From assembly GCF_902499125.1 (NCBI RefSeq), contig NZ_CABVPX010000036.1, forward strand, positions 23,637-87,636: DNA of 64,000 nucleotides, written 5' to 3'. Positions within the stretch are counted from its first letter, which is position 1. Each line of letters starts with the position of its first letter. This document shows positions 41,944 through 50,651 of the stretch, one piece after another. The position numbers were made by a program, and so were the translations under genes. The notes under the pieces are model-generated. The model was not told the origin of the DNA. It was given only the letters and a program-made list of their open reading frames with translations, and did not search any database. The DNA is from Burkholderia arboris (lineage in GTDB: Bacteria > Pseudomonadota > Gammaproteobacteria > Burkholderiales > Burkholderiaceae).

Positions 41944-44064
41944 ATGACGTCATCGAGCCGCCGCCGTTTCCTGCATACCGTCGCACAATCCGCGGGCGCC
42001 GCCGTTGCGCTCAACGCCTTTCCCGAATCGATCCGCCGCGCGCTCGCGATTCCCGCCGCGCGTGGCACCGGCACGATCCGCGACGTCGAGCACATCGTCG
42101 TGTTCATGCAGGAAAACCGCTCGTTCGATCATTACTTCGGACACCTGCGCGGCGTACGCGGCTACAACGACCGCTTCCCGATCCCGCTGCCGAACGGCAA
42201 GCCGGTCTGGTACCAGCCGTCGAAGGCCGATCCGGGCAAGCCGGTGCTGCCGTTCCGGCTGAACACGCTGACGACGAGCGCGCAGTGCGTGGGCGATCTC
42301 GACCACTCGTGGTACAAGACGCACGCGGCGATCGACGGCGGCCGCTACGACCAGTGGCCCGCGAACAAGACCGACATGACGATGGGCTATCACGTGCGCG
42401 AGGACATCCCGTTCCACTACGCGCTCGCCGATGCGTTCACCGTGTGCGACAACTACTTCTGCTCGCTGCCGGGGCCGACGCACCCGAACCGCTCGTACCT
42501 GATGACGGGCACGGTCGACCCGACCGGCAAGTTCGGCGGCCCGCTGCTCGACAACAGCGACTATGTCGACGGCGACGGGCCGCCGGCCTACCAGTTGCTG
42601 TCATGGACGACCTTTCCCGAGCGCCTCGAAGCGCACGGCGTGTCGTGGCAGATCTATCAGCAGGGCACGACGGGCAACGACCCGTACAACGGCAACTACG
42701 GCACCAACGTGCTGCAGAACTTCGCGAACTTCATCAACGCGAAGCCCGGTTCGTCGCTGTACCAGCGCGCGCAGACGGTGCGCACGCTCGACAACCTGAA
42801 GGACGACGTGATCAACGACCGGCTGCCGCAGGTGTCGTGGCTGTGCCCGCCGGCCGCGTTCTCCGAGCATCCGAAATACACGCCCGCGTACGGCGCGAAC
42901 TACACGTCGCAGATTCTCGATGCGCTCACGTCGAACCCGGACGTGTGGCGCAAGACCGTGCTGTTCATCATGTACGACGAAAACGACGGCTTCTTCGACC
43001 ACATCGTGCCGCCGCAGCCGCCGACGTCGGCCACGCAGGGCGCGTCGACCGTGACGACCGACGGCGAGCTGCATACGGTCGTGAACCCCGGCCGCGGCGG
43101 CAGCTACACGGCCGACGGCCTGCCGTACGGCCTCGGGCCGCGCGTGCCGATGACGGTCGTGTCGCCGTGGACCAAGGGCGGCTACGTGTGCTCGCAGGTG
43201 TTCGACCACACGTCGGTGATCCGCTTCATCGGCGAGCGCTTCGGCATCGACGAACCGAACATCACGCCGTGGCGCCGCACCGTGTGCGGCGACCTCACCG
43301 CCGCGTTCGACTTCCGCTCGTCGGATGCGTCGTTCCCGCCGCTGCCGGATACCAGCCAGTACCGCTCGATCGCGGACCAGCAGTGCACGTCGCAACCCGC
43401 GCCGACCGTGCCCGCGACGCCGTCGCCGGTCGATCCGCAGGAACCCGGCGTGCGGCCCGCGCGCGCCCTGCCGTACGAACTGCACGTGAACGCGAGCATT
43501 TACGGTGGGACGAAGCTGCGCATCGAGTTCGCGAACCGCGGCAACCAGGGCGCGCACTTCCACGTGTATGCGACGAACCGCACCGACGGCCCGTGGCGCT
43601 ATACGGTCGGCGCGCGCCGCGTGCTGCATGCGGACTTCGACCTGACGGTGACGAACGGCGTGTATGCGTTCTCGGTGTACGGGCCGAACGGCTTCGTGCG
43701 CGTGTTCTCGGGCAACGTGTCGGCCACGGCCGTGCATCACCGCAACCCGGCACAGCCGGAGGTGAAGGCCGGCTACGACGTCGCGAACGGGAACCTGTAC
43801 CTGAAGCTGCACAACCACGGTGGCGCCCACGTCGCGCTGACGCTGACCGACAACGCGTACGGCGCGCCGGCGCGGCAGGTGACGCTGCACGGCGGCGGCG
43901 AGCAGGTCGAGCAATGGGCGCTCGCGTCGAGCCACCAATGGTATGACGTGACGGTCAGCGACGGCGCGAACGGCACGTTCTCGCGCCGCTTCGCGGGCCA
44001 CGTCGAGAACGGCCGGCCGAGCTACTCGGATCCGGCCGCCGTCAAGCCCGTCGCGGCGTCGTAA
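41944..44064 (+). CDS. plcN: phosphocholine-specific phospholipase C, TAT-exported
   Basis: A 706-residue secreted phospholipase C that cleaves phosphatidylcholine-type lipids. The twin-arginine signal SSRRRFL is at residues 4-10. The phosphoesterase domain has VVFMQENRSFDHYFGHLRG near residues 52-70, the PGPTHPNRSYLMTG block and YDENDGFFDH. Two C-terminal DUF756-type domains follow from about residue 500. The ATG at 41944 has GAGG eight bases upstream; a GTG at 41935 is possible. Whether it is the haemolytic or non-haemolytic paralog cannot be told. Confidence 0.92.
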   Translation: MTSSSRRRFLHTVAQSAGAAVALNAFPESIRRALAIPAARGTGTIRDVEHIVVFMQENRSFDHYFGHLRGVRGYNDRFPIPLPNGKPVWYQPSKADPGKPVLPFRLNTLTTSAQCVGDLDHSWYKTHAAIDGGRYDQWPANKTDMTMGYHVREDIPFHYALADAFTVCDNYFCSLPGPTHPNRSYLMTGTVDPTGKFGGPLLDNSDYVDGDGPPAYQLLSWTTFPERLEAHGVSWQIYQQGTTGNDPYNGNYGTNVLQNFANFINAKPGSSLYQRAQTVRTLDNLKDDVINDRLPQVSWLCPPAAFSEHPKYTPAYGANYTSQILDALTSNPDVWRKTVLFIMYDENDGFFDHIVPPQPPTSATQGASTVTTDGELHTVVNPGRGGSYTADGLPYGLGPRVPMTVVSPWTKGGYVCSQVFDHTSVIRFIGERFGIDEPNITPWRRTVCGDLTAAFDFRSSDASFPPLPDTSQYRSIADQQCTSQPAPTVPATPSPVDPQEPGVRPARALPYELHVNASIYGGTKLRIEFANRGNQGAHFHVYATNRTDGPWRYTVGARRVLHADFDLTVTNGVYAFSVYGPNGFVRVFSGNVSATAVHHRNPAQPEVKAGYDVANGNLYLKLHNHGGAHVALTLTDNAYGAPARQVTLHGGGEQVEQWALASSHQWYDVTVSDGANGTFSRRFAGHVENGRPSYSDPAAVKPVAAS

Positions 44065-44082
44065 GCGCGACGGCCCGCGCCG

Positions 44083-44706
44083 TCAGACCGCGTGCGCGAG
44101 CGCGCGGTCGACGAGCGCGGCTTCGAAGCCGTCGTCCGCGTCGCGAAAGCGCAGCGGCGCCGCGCAGTGAACCAGCGTGTCGATGAAGTATTTCGCGCGC
44201 GGCCACGGCCCGAACCCGGCCGCCGTGTTGATGTGCCCGGCGTCGCCGAGGTTCACGAACGCGCTGCCGAGGCGCTGCGCGAGCGTGCGCGCGTCGGCGA
44301 GCGGCATCCACGGATCGGTCTCGCTGCCGATCACGATCGACGGCACCGCGAGCCGGCGGGCGTCGAACGGCCCGGCGAACGTGAATTTCTTCGGGCTGGC
44401 GGGCGCGACGAACAGCACGCCCGCGACATCGCCCGTATGCGGCCCCTGCGCGAGCGCGTGTGCGGCCGCAAGGCAGCCGAAGCTGTGCGCGGCGAGCACG
44501 AACGGGCCGCGCTCGCGATCGAGCAGCGTGCGCACCGAGTGCGCCCAGCCCGCGAGATCGGGCGCGTCCCAGTCGTCCTGCTCGACGCGCAACGAGCGCG
44601 GAAACTGCCGCTCGAGCCAGGTTTGCCAGTGAGCGCCTTCGCTGCCGTGCAGGCCCGGAACGGTGACGAGCCGCGGCGGCCACGCCGATTTGCTGCATGC
44701 GCTCAT
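44083..44706 (-). CDS. RBBP9/YdeN-type serine hydrolase
   Basis: A 207-residue alpha/beta hydrolase. It shows the family start VTVPGLHGSEGAHWQTWLE, the nucleophile serine in AAHSFGCLAA, the aspartate in GSETDPWM and the histidine in GDAGHINTAAGFG, so the triad is complete. Family members are small intracellular serine hydrolases of poorly known substrate. It is convergent with the phospholipase gene, 18 bp apart. Confidence 0.88.
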   Translation of the reverse strand: MSACSKSAWPPRLVTVPGLHGSEGAHWQTWLERQFPRSLRVEQDDWDAPDLAGWAHSVRTLLDRERGPFVLAAHSFGCLAAAHALAQGPHTGDVAGVLFVAPASPKKFTFAGPFDARRLAVPSIVIGSETDPWMPLADARTLAQRLGSAFVNLGDAGHINTAAGFGPWPRAKYFIDTLVHCAAPLRFRDADDGFEAALVDRALAHAV

Positions 44707-45063
44707 GATTGCCCTCGCTCGCTTGAAGACGAGGTTCGATTGTGGCGCGGCGGACCCGGCGGCCGAACCAATATTTTGTGCTTTGCTTTTGCGCGGCCGG
44801 CGGCCGCGCGGCGGTCCGGCGGCGGTCTGGTGACGGCCCGATGGCGGGCCGCGCCGGACGCACGGCCCGCGCGACGGCGCGATGCGCCGCGAAACCGTAG
44901 AATGTGGGCTTCCCGTCAGCTTCACACGGAACCGGTCCGGGCGCCGACGCGCCGTGCCGGTCGTCAGGAGACGCCCGATGTCCGCTACGTCCGCCGGCGC
45001 GCTGCGCCCGGCTCCGCTCGCCGTTCCCGTGACGCGCCTCGCCGGCGCGCGCCCCTTCACGCA
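44707..45063. other. divergent intergenic region ahead of ghrA
   Basis: About 360 bp between the serine hydrolase and ghrA. It holds a TAGAAT -10-like element near 44899-44904 and a short upstream reading frame described separately. No other gene is seen. Confidence 0.5.
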
Positions 45064-45067
45064 ATGA
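44978..45067 (+). CDS. 29-residue upstream reading frame overlapping ghrA
   Basis: A short frame starting at an ATG with AGGAG seven bases upstream and ending in a TGA that overlaps the ghrA ATG as ATGA. The peptide begins MSATSAGALRPAPLAV and has no recognisable family. Because the ghrA start has no ribosome site of its own at usual distance, this frame may deliver ribosomes to ghrA by translational coupling. Expression is inferred from the sequence layout only. Confidence 0.4.
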   Translation: MSATSAGALRPAPLAVPVTRLAGARPFTQ

Positions 45068-46005
45068 AGATCCTGTTCCATTCCCCGCACCAGGAAGCCG
45101 TCGCGTGGCGCGACGAGATCGCTCACGCGCTGCCGGAAGCCGAGTTGCGCGTGTGGCAGCCGGGCGATACGGCCCCCGCCGACTACGCGCTCGTGTGGCG
45201 CGCGCCGCGCGAATTCTTCGCGCCGCGCGACGGCCTGCGCGCGATCTTCAACCTCGGCGCGGGCGTCGACGCGCTGCTCGCGCTCGATCGCGCGCATCCG
45301 GGCACGCTCCCCGCGCACGTGCCGCTGGTGCGGCTCGAAGATTCGGGCATGGCGCAGCAGATGGTCGAGTACGTGACGTACGCCGTGCTGCGCTACCTGC
45401 GCCGCTTCGACGAATACGACCTGCAACAGCGCGAGCGCCGCTGGCGGCCGCTCGAACCGCATGCGCGCGCGCGCTTCGCGGTCGCCGTCCTGGGCCTCGG
45501 CGTGCTCGGCACCCAGGTCGCACGCGCGCTCGCCGCGCTCGGCCTGCCCGTGCGCGGCTACAGCCGCAGCCCGAAGCAGCTCGACGGCGTCACGACCTTC
45601 GCCGGCGACGGCGCACTCGACGCGTGCATCGACGGTGCGAAGGTGCTCGTCAACCTGCTGCCGAGCACGCCCGACACCGACGGCATCCTGTCGTCGCGCG
45701 CGTTCGCGCGGCTCGCGCCCGGCGCGTACGTCGTCAACGTCGCGCGCGGCGCGCACCTGGTCGAGGCCGACCTGCTCGACGCGCTCGCGAGCGGCCGGAT
45801 CGCCGCGGCCACGCTCGACGTGTTCCAGCACGAGCCGCTGCCGGAAGACCATCCGTTCTGGCACGCGCCGCGCATCACGATCACGCCGCACAGCTCGGCC
45901 GAAACGCTGCGCGAGGAAGCCGTCGAGCAGATTGCCGGCAAGATCCGCGCACTGGCGCGCGGCGAGCCGATCAGCGGCGTCGTCGACTACGCGCGCGGCT
46001 ACTGA
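45064..46005 (+). CDS. ghrA: glyoxylate/hydroxypyruvate reductase A
   Basis: A 313-residue NAD(P)-dependent 2-hydroxyacid dehydrogenase of the GhrA type, reducing glyoxylate and hydroxypyruvate. It has NLGAGVDALL, the nucleotide fold LGLGVLGTQVARAL, the NLLPSTPDTDGILS segment, the catalytic arginine in NVARGAHLVE, the glutamate in FQHEPLP and the histidine in ITPHSSA. It precedes mvaB by 32 bp on the same strand and may share a transcript with it. Confidence 0.92.
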   Translation: MKILFHSPHQEAVAWRDEIAHALPEAELRVWQPGDTAPADYALVWRAPREFFAPRDGLRAIFNLGAGVDALLALDRAHPGTLPAHVPLVRLEDSGMAQQMVEYVTYAVLRYLRRFDEYDLQQRERRWRPLEPHARARFAVAVLGLGVLGTQVARALAALGLPVRGYSRSPKQLDGVTTFAGDGALDACIDGAKVLVNLLPSTPDTDGILSSRAFARLAPGAYVVNVARGAHLVEADLLDALASGRIAAATLDVFQHEPLPEDHPFWHAPRITITPHSSAETLREEAVEQIAGKIRALARGEPISGVVDYARGY

Positions 46006-46037
46006 ATTCCGCCCTACCGAACAATCAGGAGACAACC

Positions 46038-46970
46038 ATGACGTTCCCCACCGCCGTCAAGATCGTCGAAGTCGGCCCGCGCGACGGGCTGCAGAACGAG
46101 AAGACCTTCGTGCCGACCGACGTGAAGATCGCACTCGTCGACCGGCTGTCGCGCGCCGGCTTCCGCAATGTCGAGGCCGCGTCGTTCGTGTCGCCGAAAT
46201 GGGTGCCGCAGATGGCCGACGGCGCCGACGTGATGGCCGGCATCGAACGCCGCGCGGGCACCGTGTACTCGGTGCTCACGCCGAACCTGAAAGGCTTCGA
46301 GAATGCGGTCGCCGCACGCGCGGACGAAGTCGTGATCTTCGGCGCGGCGAGCGAGGCGTTCTCGCAGCGGAACATCAACTGCAGCATCGCCGAGAGCATC
46401 GCGCGCTTCGAGCCCGTCGCGAAAGCCGCGAAGGACGCGGGCCTGCGGCTGCGCGGCAGCGTGTCGTGCACGCTCGGCTGCCCGTACCAGGGCGAAGTGC
46501 CGGTCGCGTCGGTCGTCGACGTCGTCGAACGCTTCGCGGCGCTCGGCTGCGACGAAATCGACATCGCCGACACGATCGGCGTCGGCACGCCGACGCGCAC
46601 GCGCGAAGTGCTCGCGGCCGTCACGCGCGTGTTTCCGCGCGAACGCCTGTCGGGCCACTTCCACGACACCTACGGCCAGGCGCTCGCGAACATCTACGCG
46701 GCGCTGTTCGAAGGGATCGAGATCTTCCACGCGTCGGTCGCGGGCCTCGGCGGCTGCCCGTACGCGAAGGGCGCAACCGGCAACGTCGCGACCGAGGACG
46801 TGCTGTACCTGATGCAGGGCCTCGGCATCGACACCGGCATCGATCTCGCGCAGGTCGTCGCCGCCGGCGACTTCATCTCCAACGCAATCGGCCGCGCGAA
46901 CGTGTCGCGCGCCGGGCGCGCCCTGCTCGCCAAGGCGCAGAGCGCGGCCGACGCCGCGAACTGCGTCTGA
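46038..46970 (+). CDS. mvaB: hydroxymethylglutaryl-CoA lyase
   Basis: A 310-residue TIM-barrel lyase that splits HMG-CoA to acetyl-CoA and acetoacetate, the last step of leucine degradation. It has the start VEVGPRDGLQNE, the metal-binding SGHFHDTYGQALAN and the catalytic cysteine loop GLGGCPYAKGATGNVATEDV. An AGGAG ribosome site precedes the ATG. Other leucine-degradation genes are not in the window. Confidence 0.95.
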   Translation: MTFPTAVKIVEVGPRDGLQNEKTFVPTDVKIALVDRLSRAGFRNVEAASFVSPKWVPQMADGADVMAGIERRAGTVYSVLTPNLKGFENAVAARADEVVIFGAASEAFSQRNINCSIAESIARFEPVAKAAKDAGLRLRGSVSCTLGCPYQGEVPVASVVDVVERFAALGCDEIDIADTIGVGTPTRTREVLAAVTRVFPRERLSGHFHDTYGQALANIYAALFEGIEIFHASVAGLGGCPYAKGATGNVATEDVLYLMQGLGIDTGIDLAQVVAAGDFISNAIGRANVSRAGRALLAKAQSAADAANCV

Positions 46971-46996
46971 TCGCGCCACTCCACGGATTCCTCGAC

Positions 46997-47503
46997 ATGA
47001 CGACACCCGCTTCATTCGATTCACTCCCCGATTCCGCGCGACGCGTCGCGCTGCTGCTGCGCGAGCGCGGCCATGCGAAAGGCATCGTGATGCTCGCCGA
47101 CACCGGCAAGACGTCGGCCGAAGCCGCGGCCGGGCTCGGCTGTTCGGTCGCGCAAATTGCGAAGTCGATCCTGTTTCGCCGGCAGGCGGACGGCGCGCCC
47201 GTGCTGGTCGTCGCGAGCGGCGTCAATCGCGTGGATGAAAAGAAGGTCGCCGCGCAGGTCGGCGCGGTCGGCCGCGCGGACGCGAAGTTCGTGCGCGACA
47301 ACACCGGCTATGCGATCGGCGGTGTCTGCCCGATCGGCCATCTCGTCGAACCCGTCACGCTGATCGACGCCGACCTGCTCGCGCTCGACAGCCTGTGGGC
47401 CGCCGCCGGCCATCCGCACGCGGTGTTCAACCTGTCGCCGCACGAACTCGTGTCGCTGACGGGCGCGCCGGTCGCGGACGTCGCGTTGCGGGCCGACGCA
47501 TGA
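46997..47503 (+). CDS. YbaK/EbsC-family aminoacyl-tRNA deacylase
   Basis: A 168-residue single-domain protein of the YbaK/ProX editing superfamily that hydrolyses mischarged tRNA. It has the VAQIAKSILFR start of the binding groove, the conserved lysine in GVNRVDEKKV, TGYAIGGVCPIGH and FNLSPHELVSLTGAPVADV. Which misacylated tRNA it clears cannot be assigned by eye. It overlaps the following DUF1289 gene by ATGA. Confidence 0.88.
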   Translation: MTTPASFDSLPDSARRVALLLRERGHAKGIVMLADTGKTSAEAAAGLGCSVAQIAKSILFRRQADGAPVLVVASGVNRVDEKKVAAQVGAVGRADAKFVRDNTGYAIGGVCPIGHLVEPVTLIDADLLALDSLWAAAGHPHAVFNLSPHELVSLTGAPVADVALRADA

Positions 47504-47706
47504 GCGACGTGACGGTGCCGGTCGCCACGGTCGCGTCGCCGTGTACGGACGTCTGCCGCATCGATCCGCGCACCGACTGGTGCGCGGGCTGCCTGCGCAC
47601 GCGCGGCGAGATCAAGGGATGGCGTACATCGGACGACGACGCCAGGCGTGCGCTGCTCGCGCGGCTCGACGCAAGGCGGCGTCTGCTCGCCGGAAGCGAA
47701 ACATAA
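47500..47706 (+). CDS. DUF1289 domain protein
   Basis: A 68-residue protein with the DUF1289 cysteine pattern: SPCTDVCRIDPRTDWCAGC, then RGEIKGW. The four cysteines suggest a metal site. Its start overlaps the stop of the YbaK-type gene, so the pair is translated together. The function of the family is unknown. Confidence 0.88.
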   Translation: MSDVTVPVATVASPCTDVCRIDPRTDWCAGCLRTRGEIKGWRTSDDDARRALLARLDARRRLLAGSET

Positions 47707-47738
47707 AAAAAAGCCGTTCAGCCTCGCGGGCGAACGGC
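47705..47738 (-). terminator. hairpin terminator, minus orientation
   Basis: GCCGTTC (47713-47719) pairs with GAACGGC (47732-47738). On the minus strand the stem is followed by eight T residues, fitting the end of the EamA transporter transcript some 200 bp past its stop codon. On the plus strand it could still weakly end the DUF1289 transcript. Confidence 0.7.
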
Positions 47739-47936
47739 ATCGAGATCGGAATCCTGTGAACGTGATCAACGTCACAGCCCGCATCATACGAGCGACGCCG
47801 CCGCGTCGCATCGGGTGTTTCCCTACAACTTCTTACAGCGTTTTTCACGCGTGCGCGGGGGCCGCTTGCGCGCGCAATCATCGTTCCTGAAATTCGCGTC
47901 CGGCGCGCCGCAGCGGCGCCGAATCGTACGATCGTT

Positions 47937-48842
47937 TCAGTTGCCGACCGCCGCGCGACGCGCGGGCACGATACGCCAGCCGAGGTTCACGCCGGCCGCC
48001 GCGAGCAGGATCAGCAGCGCGCCGAATACCTGCGTCCACGCGAGCGTCTGCCCGAACGCGACGTGATCGACGACGATCGCGACGACCGGATAGACGAACG
48101 ACAGCGCGCCCGTCATCGCGGTCGGCAGCTTCTGGATCGCGCCGTACAGCAGCACGTACATCAGCCCCGTGTTGACGACGCCGAGCACGATCAGGTCGAG
48201 CCACTGCCCGGCCGTCGCTGGCAGCGTGCCGAAGTGCGCGAACGGCGCGAGCAGCACGATGCCGAGGCCGGCCTGCAGCAGCGCGAGCAGGTGCGGCGGC
48301 GTGCCCCTCAGGTGTTTCGTGACGATCGACGAGATCGCATACAGGAACGCCGCGCCGAGCGACAGCGCGACGCCCTCCAGATACGCGCCGGGCACCGCGA
48401 GCACGGCCGGCTCGACGCGCACCACGAACACGAGCCCGGCGAACGCGAGCGCGAGCCACGCCACCGTCGACGCGGTGATCCGTTCGCGGAACACGATCGC
48501 GCCGAGCGCGACGAGCATGAACGGCTGCGTGTTGTAGACGGCGGTAGCCATCGAGATCGACGCGCGCGAATAGGCGGCGAACAGCAGCAGCCAGTTCGCG
48601 ACGATCGCAACGCTGCCGAGCGTCGCGAGCGCGAGCATGCGCGGCGAGAACAGCGAGCGGCGCAGGAAGCCGAACGCCGCGCAGACGATCGCGAGCGTCG
48701 CGGCGCCGAACAGGCAGCGGAAGAACACGACATTCGTCAGCGGCTGCTGCGACGACATCACGAGCCAGCCGATCGTGCCGGACATCAGCATCGCGACGAT
48801 CATCTCGGCGGCGCCGCGGCGCATTTCATTCGAGGCCATCAT
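47937..48842 (-). CDS. EamA-family (DMT) transporter
   Basis: A 301-residue inner-membrane protein with ten hydrophobic helices arranged as two EamA repeats. It belongs to the drug/metabolite transporter superfamily of amino acid or metabolite exporters. Marks are VVFFRCLFGA after helix 2, AVYNTQPFMLVALGAIVFRE and the second-repeat FVYPVVAIVVDHVAFGQ. It is divergent from an Lrp-type regulator, which suggests amino acid export under that regulator's control. Confidence 0.87.
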   Translation of the reverse strand: MMASNEMRRGAAEMIVAMLMSGTIGWLVMSSQQPLTNVVFFRCLFGAATLAIVCAAFGFLRRSLFSPRMLALATLGSVAIVANWLLLFAAYSRASISMATAVYNTQPFMLVALGAIVFRERITASTVAWLALAFAGLVFVVRVEPAVLAVPGAYLEGVALSLGAAFLYAISSIVTKHLRGTPPHLLALLQAGLGIVLLAPFAHFGTLPATAGQWLDLIVLGVVNTGLMYVLLYGAIQKLPTAMTGALSFVYPVVAIVVDHVAFGQTLAWTQVFGALLILLAAAGVNLGWRIVPARRAAVGN

Positions 48843-48950
48843 GAACTCCGTTGAAGAGCGGGATGACTTCGATTCTAGAAACTTGCTTTCGCCGCAGCCA
48901 CGGCTAAACTGAAGCGAATCAGCCGATTGACCTTCGAAAGCAAAGCGATC

Positions 48951-49442
48951 ATGCCGAAACGCCTTTCCCCGCCCGCCGTCGCATCGCTCGACGCGACCGA
49001 CCGCGCGATCGTCGCGGCGCTGGCCGACGACGCACGCATCGCGACCAGCGAACTCGCCCGGCAGATCGGGCTGTCGGCACCGGCGACCGCCGACCGCGTG
49101 CGGCGGCTCGAAGCGCAAGGCGTGATCGCCGCGTTCACCGTCGAGCTCGACCCGCGCGCGCTCGGCTACACGCTGCAGGCGATCGTCCGCGTGAAGCCGC
49201 TGCCGGGCCAGTTGCACCTGGTCGAGGAGTTGCTGCGGCGGATTCCCGAGTTCGTCGAATGCGACAAGGTGACCGGCGAAGACTGCTTCATCTGCCGGCT
49301 CTACCTGCGCACGATCGAGCACCTCGACGACATCCTGTCGAAGGTGACGGAGCGCGCGGAGACGAGCACCGCGATCGTGAAATCGACGCCGGTGCCGCGC
49401 CGCCTGCCGCCGCTCGTCGAGGACGACAGCGCGCACCGCTGA
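48951..49442 (+). CDS. Lrp/AsnC-family regulator
   Basis: A 163-residue Lrp/AsnC protein. The N-terminal helix-turn-helix is LDATDRAIVAALADDARIAT to LARQIGLSAPATADRVRRLE, followed by the RAM ligand-binding domain with VKPLPGQLHLVEELLRRIPE. The ATG at 48951 gives the standard length. It faces the EamA transporter gene across 108 bp and probably controls it in response to an amino acid. Confidence 0.9.
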   Translation: MPKRLSPPAVASLDATDRAIVAALADDARIATSELARQIGLSAPATADRVRRLEAQGVIAAFTVELDPRALGYTLQAIVRVKPLPGQLHLVEELLRRIPEFVECDKVTGEDCFICRLYLRTIEHLDDILSKVTERAETSTAIVKSTPVPRRLPPLVEDDSAHR

Positions 49443-49475
49443 GCCGCAGGCGGCACGCGCCGCCTGCCCGCCCCT

Positions 49476-50372
49476 TTACGCCGCCGGATCGCGCGCCTCG
49501 AAGAACGCGAGCAGTTCGTCGATCAGCGCGACGGGCGCCTCTTCCGGAATGTAGTGCCCGCAGTCGAGCGCGCGGCCGCTGACGTCGCGCGCGACGCGCC
49601 GCCATTCGTCGAGCGGATCGAAGCAGCGGCCGACGATCCCGTGCTCGCCCCACAGTACGCGCAGCGGGCACGCGACCTTGTTGCCGCGCTCGAGATCCGC
49701 ACGGTCGTGCTCGAGGTCGATCGTCGCCGATGCACGGTAGTCTTCGCACATCGCATGCACGGCGCCCGGCTGCGCGAGCGCCGCCCGATACGCGTCGAGC
49801 GCTTCGGGCGCGAACGGCGCGAGCCCTGCCGACCGGTTGCCCATCACGCGCTCGATGTACGCATCGGTGTGCGCGCCGACCAGCGTCTCGGGCAGCGGCG
49901 CCGGCTGGATCAGGAAGAACCAGTGGAAATACGCGGTCGCGAATGCGCGGTCGGTTTTCTCGTACATCGCGAGCGTCGGCGCGATGTCGAGCAGCATCAT
50001 CCGCTCGACCGCCTCCGCGTGATCGAGCGCGAGCCGGTGTGCGACCCGCGCGCCGCGATCGTGCGCGCACACATGGAAGTGCTCGAAGCCGAAGTGCCGC
50101 ATCACCGCGACCTGATCGGCCGCCATCGCCCGTTTCGAATACGGCACGTGCTGCGCGTCGCTCGGCGGCCGGCCCGATGCGCCGTAACCGCGCAGGTCGG
50201 TGGCGATCACCGTGAAGTGATCCGCGAGCGTCGCGGCAACGCGATGCCAGATCATGTGGGTTTGCGGATGTCCGTGCAGCAACAGAAGCGGCGGACCCGC
50301 GCCTCCTTTGACACCGAAGATGTCGGTGTCCTGCACCGTCACGCGAAACGGTGCAAACGCCTCAAACGACAT
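49476..50372 (-). CDS. alpha/beta hydrolase resembling fluoroacetate dehalogenase
   Basis: A 298-residue alpha/beta hydrolase. The nucleophile Asp105 sits in AHDRGAR with Arg106 and Arg109, Asp129 follows in LLDI, His150-Trp151 lie in AYFHWFF, Tyr212 in CEDYRA and His273 in CGHYIPEE. This matches the set used by fluoroacetate dehalogenases for catalysis, carboxylate binding and halide stabilisation. A haloacetate or related 2-haloacid substrate is therefore plausible, but epoxide hydrolases share the fold. Its N-terminal oxyanion region is LLLLHGHPQTHMIW. Confidence 0.85.
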   Translation of the reverse strand: MSFEAFAPFRVTVQDTDIFGVKGGAGPPLLLLHGHPQTHMIWHRVAATLADHFTVIATDLRGYGASGRPPSDAQHVPYSKRAMAADQVAVMRHFGFEHFHVCAHDRGARVAHRLALDHAEAVERMMLLDIAPTLAMYEKTDRAFATAYFHWFFLIQPAPLPETLVGAHTDAYIERVMGNRSAGLAPFAPEALDAYRAALAQPGAVHAMCEDYRASATIDLEHDRADLERGNKVACPLRVLWGEHGIVGRCFDPLDEWRRVARDVSGRALDCGHYIPEEAPVALIDELLAFFEARDPAA

Positions 50373-50524
50373 GGTTTGTTTCTCGTTGGTTTGTTATGGC
50401 GGCTATTTTAGGAGCGCGCGCGCGTCTTCACAGCGGGGTAACCACCAGAATCCGTAGAAAGAGAACACTCACTCGATTGCCGCCACACCGCGCCTTTTGT
50501 TAAGCTCGCGTAGAATCGCACGAC

Positions 50525-50544
50525 CGTTCGTATTAATATGAACG
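50525..50544. promoter_or_regulatory. palindromic operator ahead of nitronate monooxygenase
   Basis: CGTTC-G-TATTAATA-T-GAACG is a near-perfect 20-bp palindrome (one central pair differs). It lies just after TAGAAT at about 50514 and 110 bp before the gene, a usual position for a TetR-type repressor site. No TetR gene is adjacent. Confidence 0.5.
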
Positions 50545-50651
50545 AACGCGTTCCGCAGCTACACTCGAATCACCGTTCGACCGCAAAGCATGGTGTCGAC
50601 GCCGGCGCGACTGCGCGGGCGCCGACCGCCCCTGGAGACTGGAGACATCAC

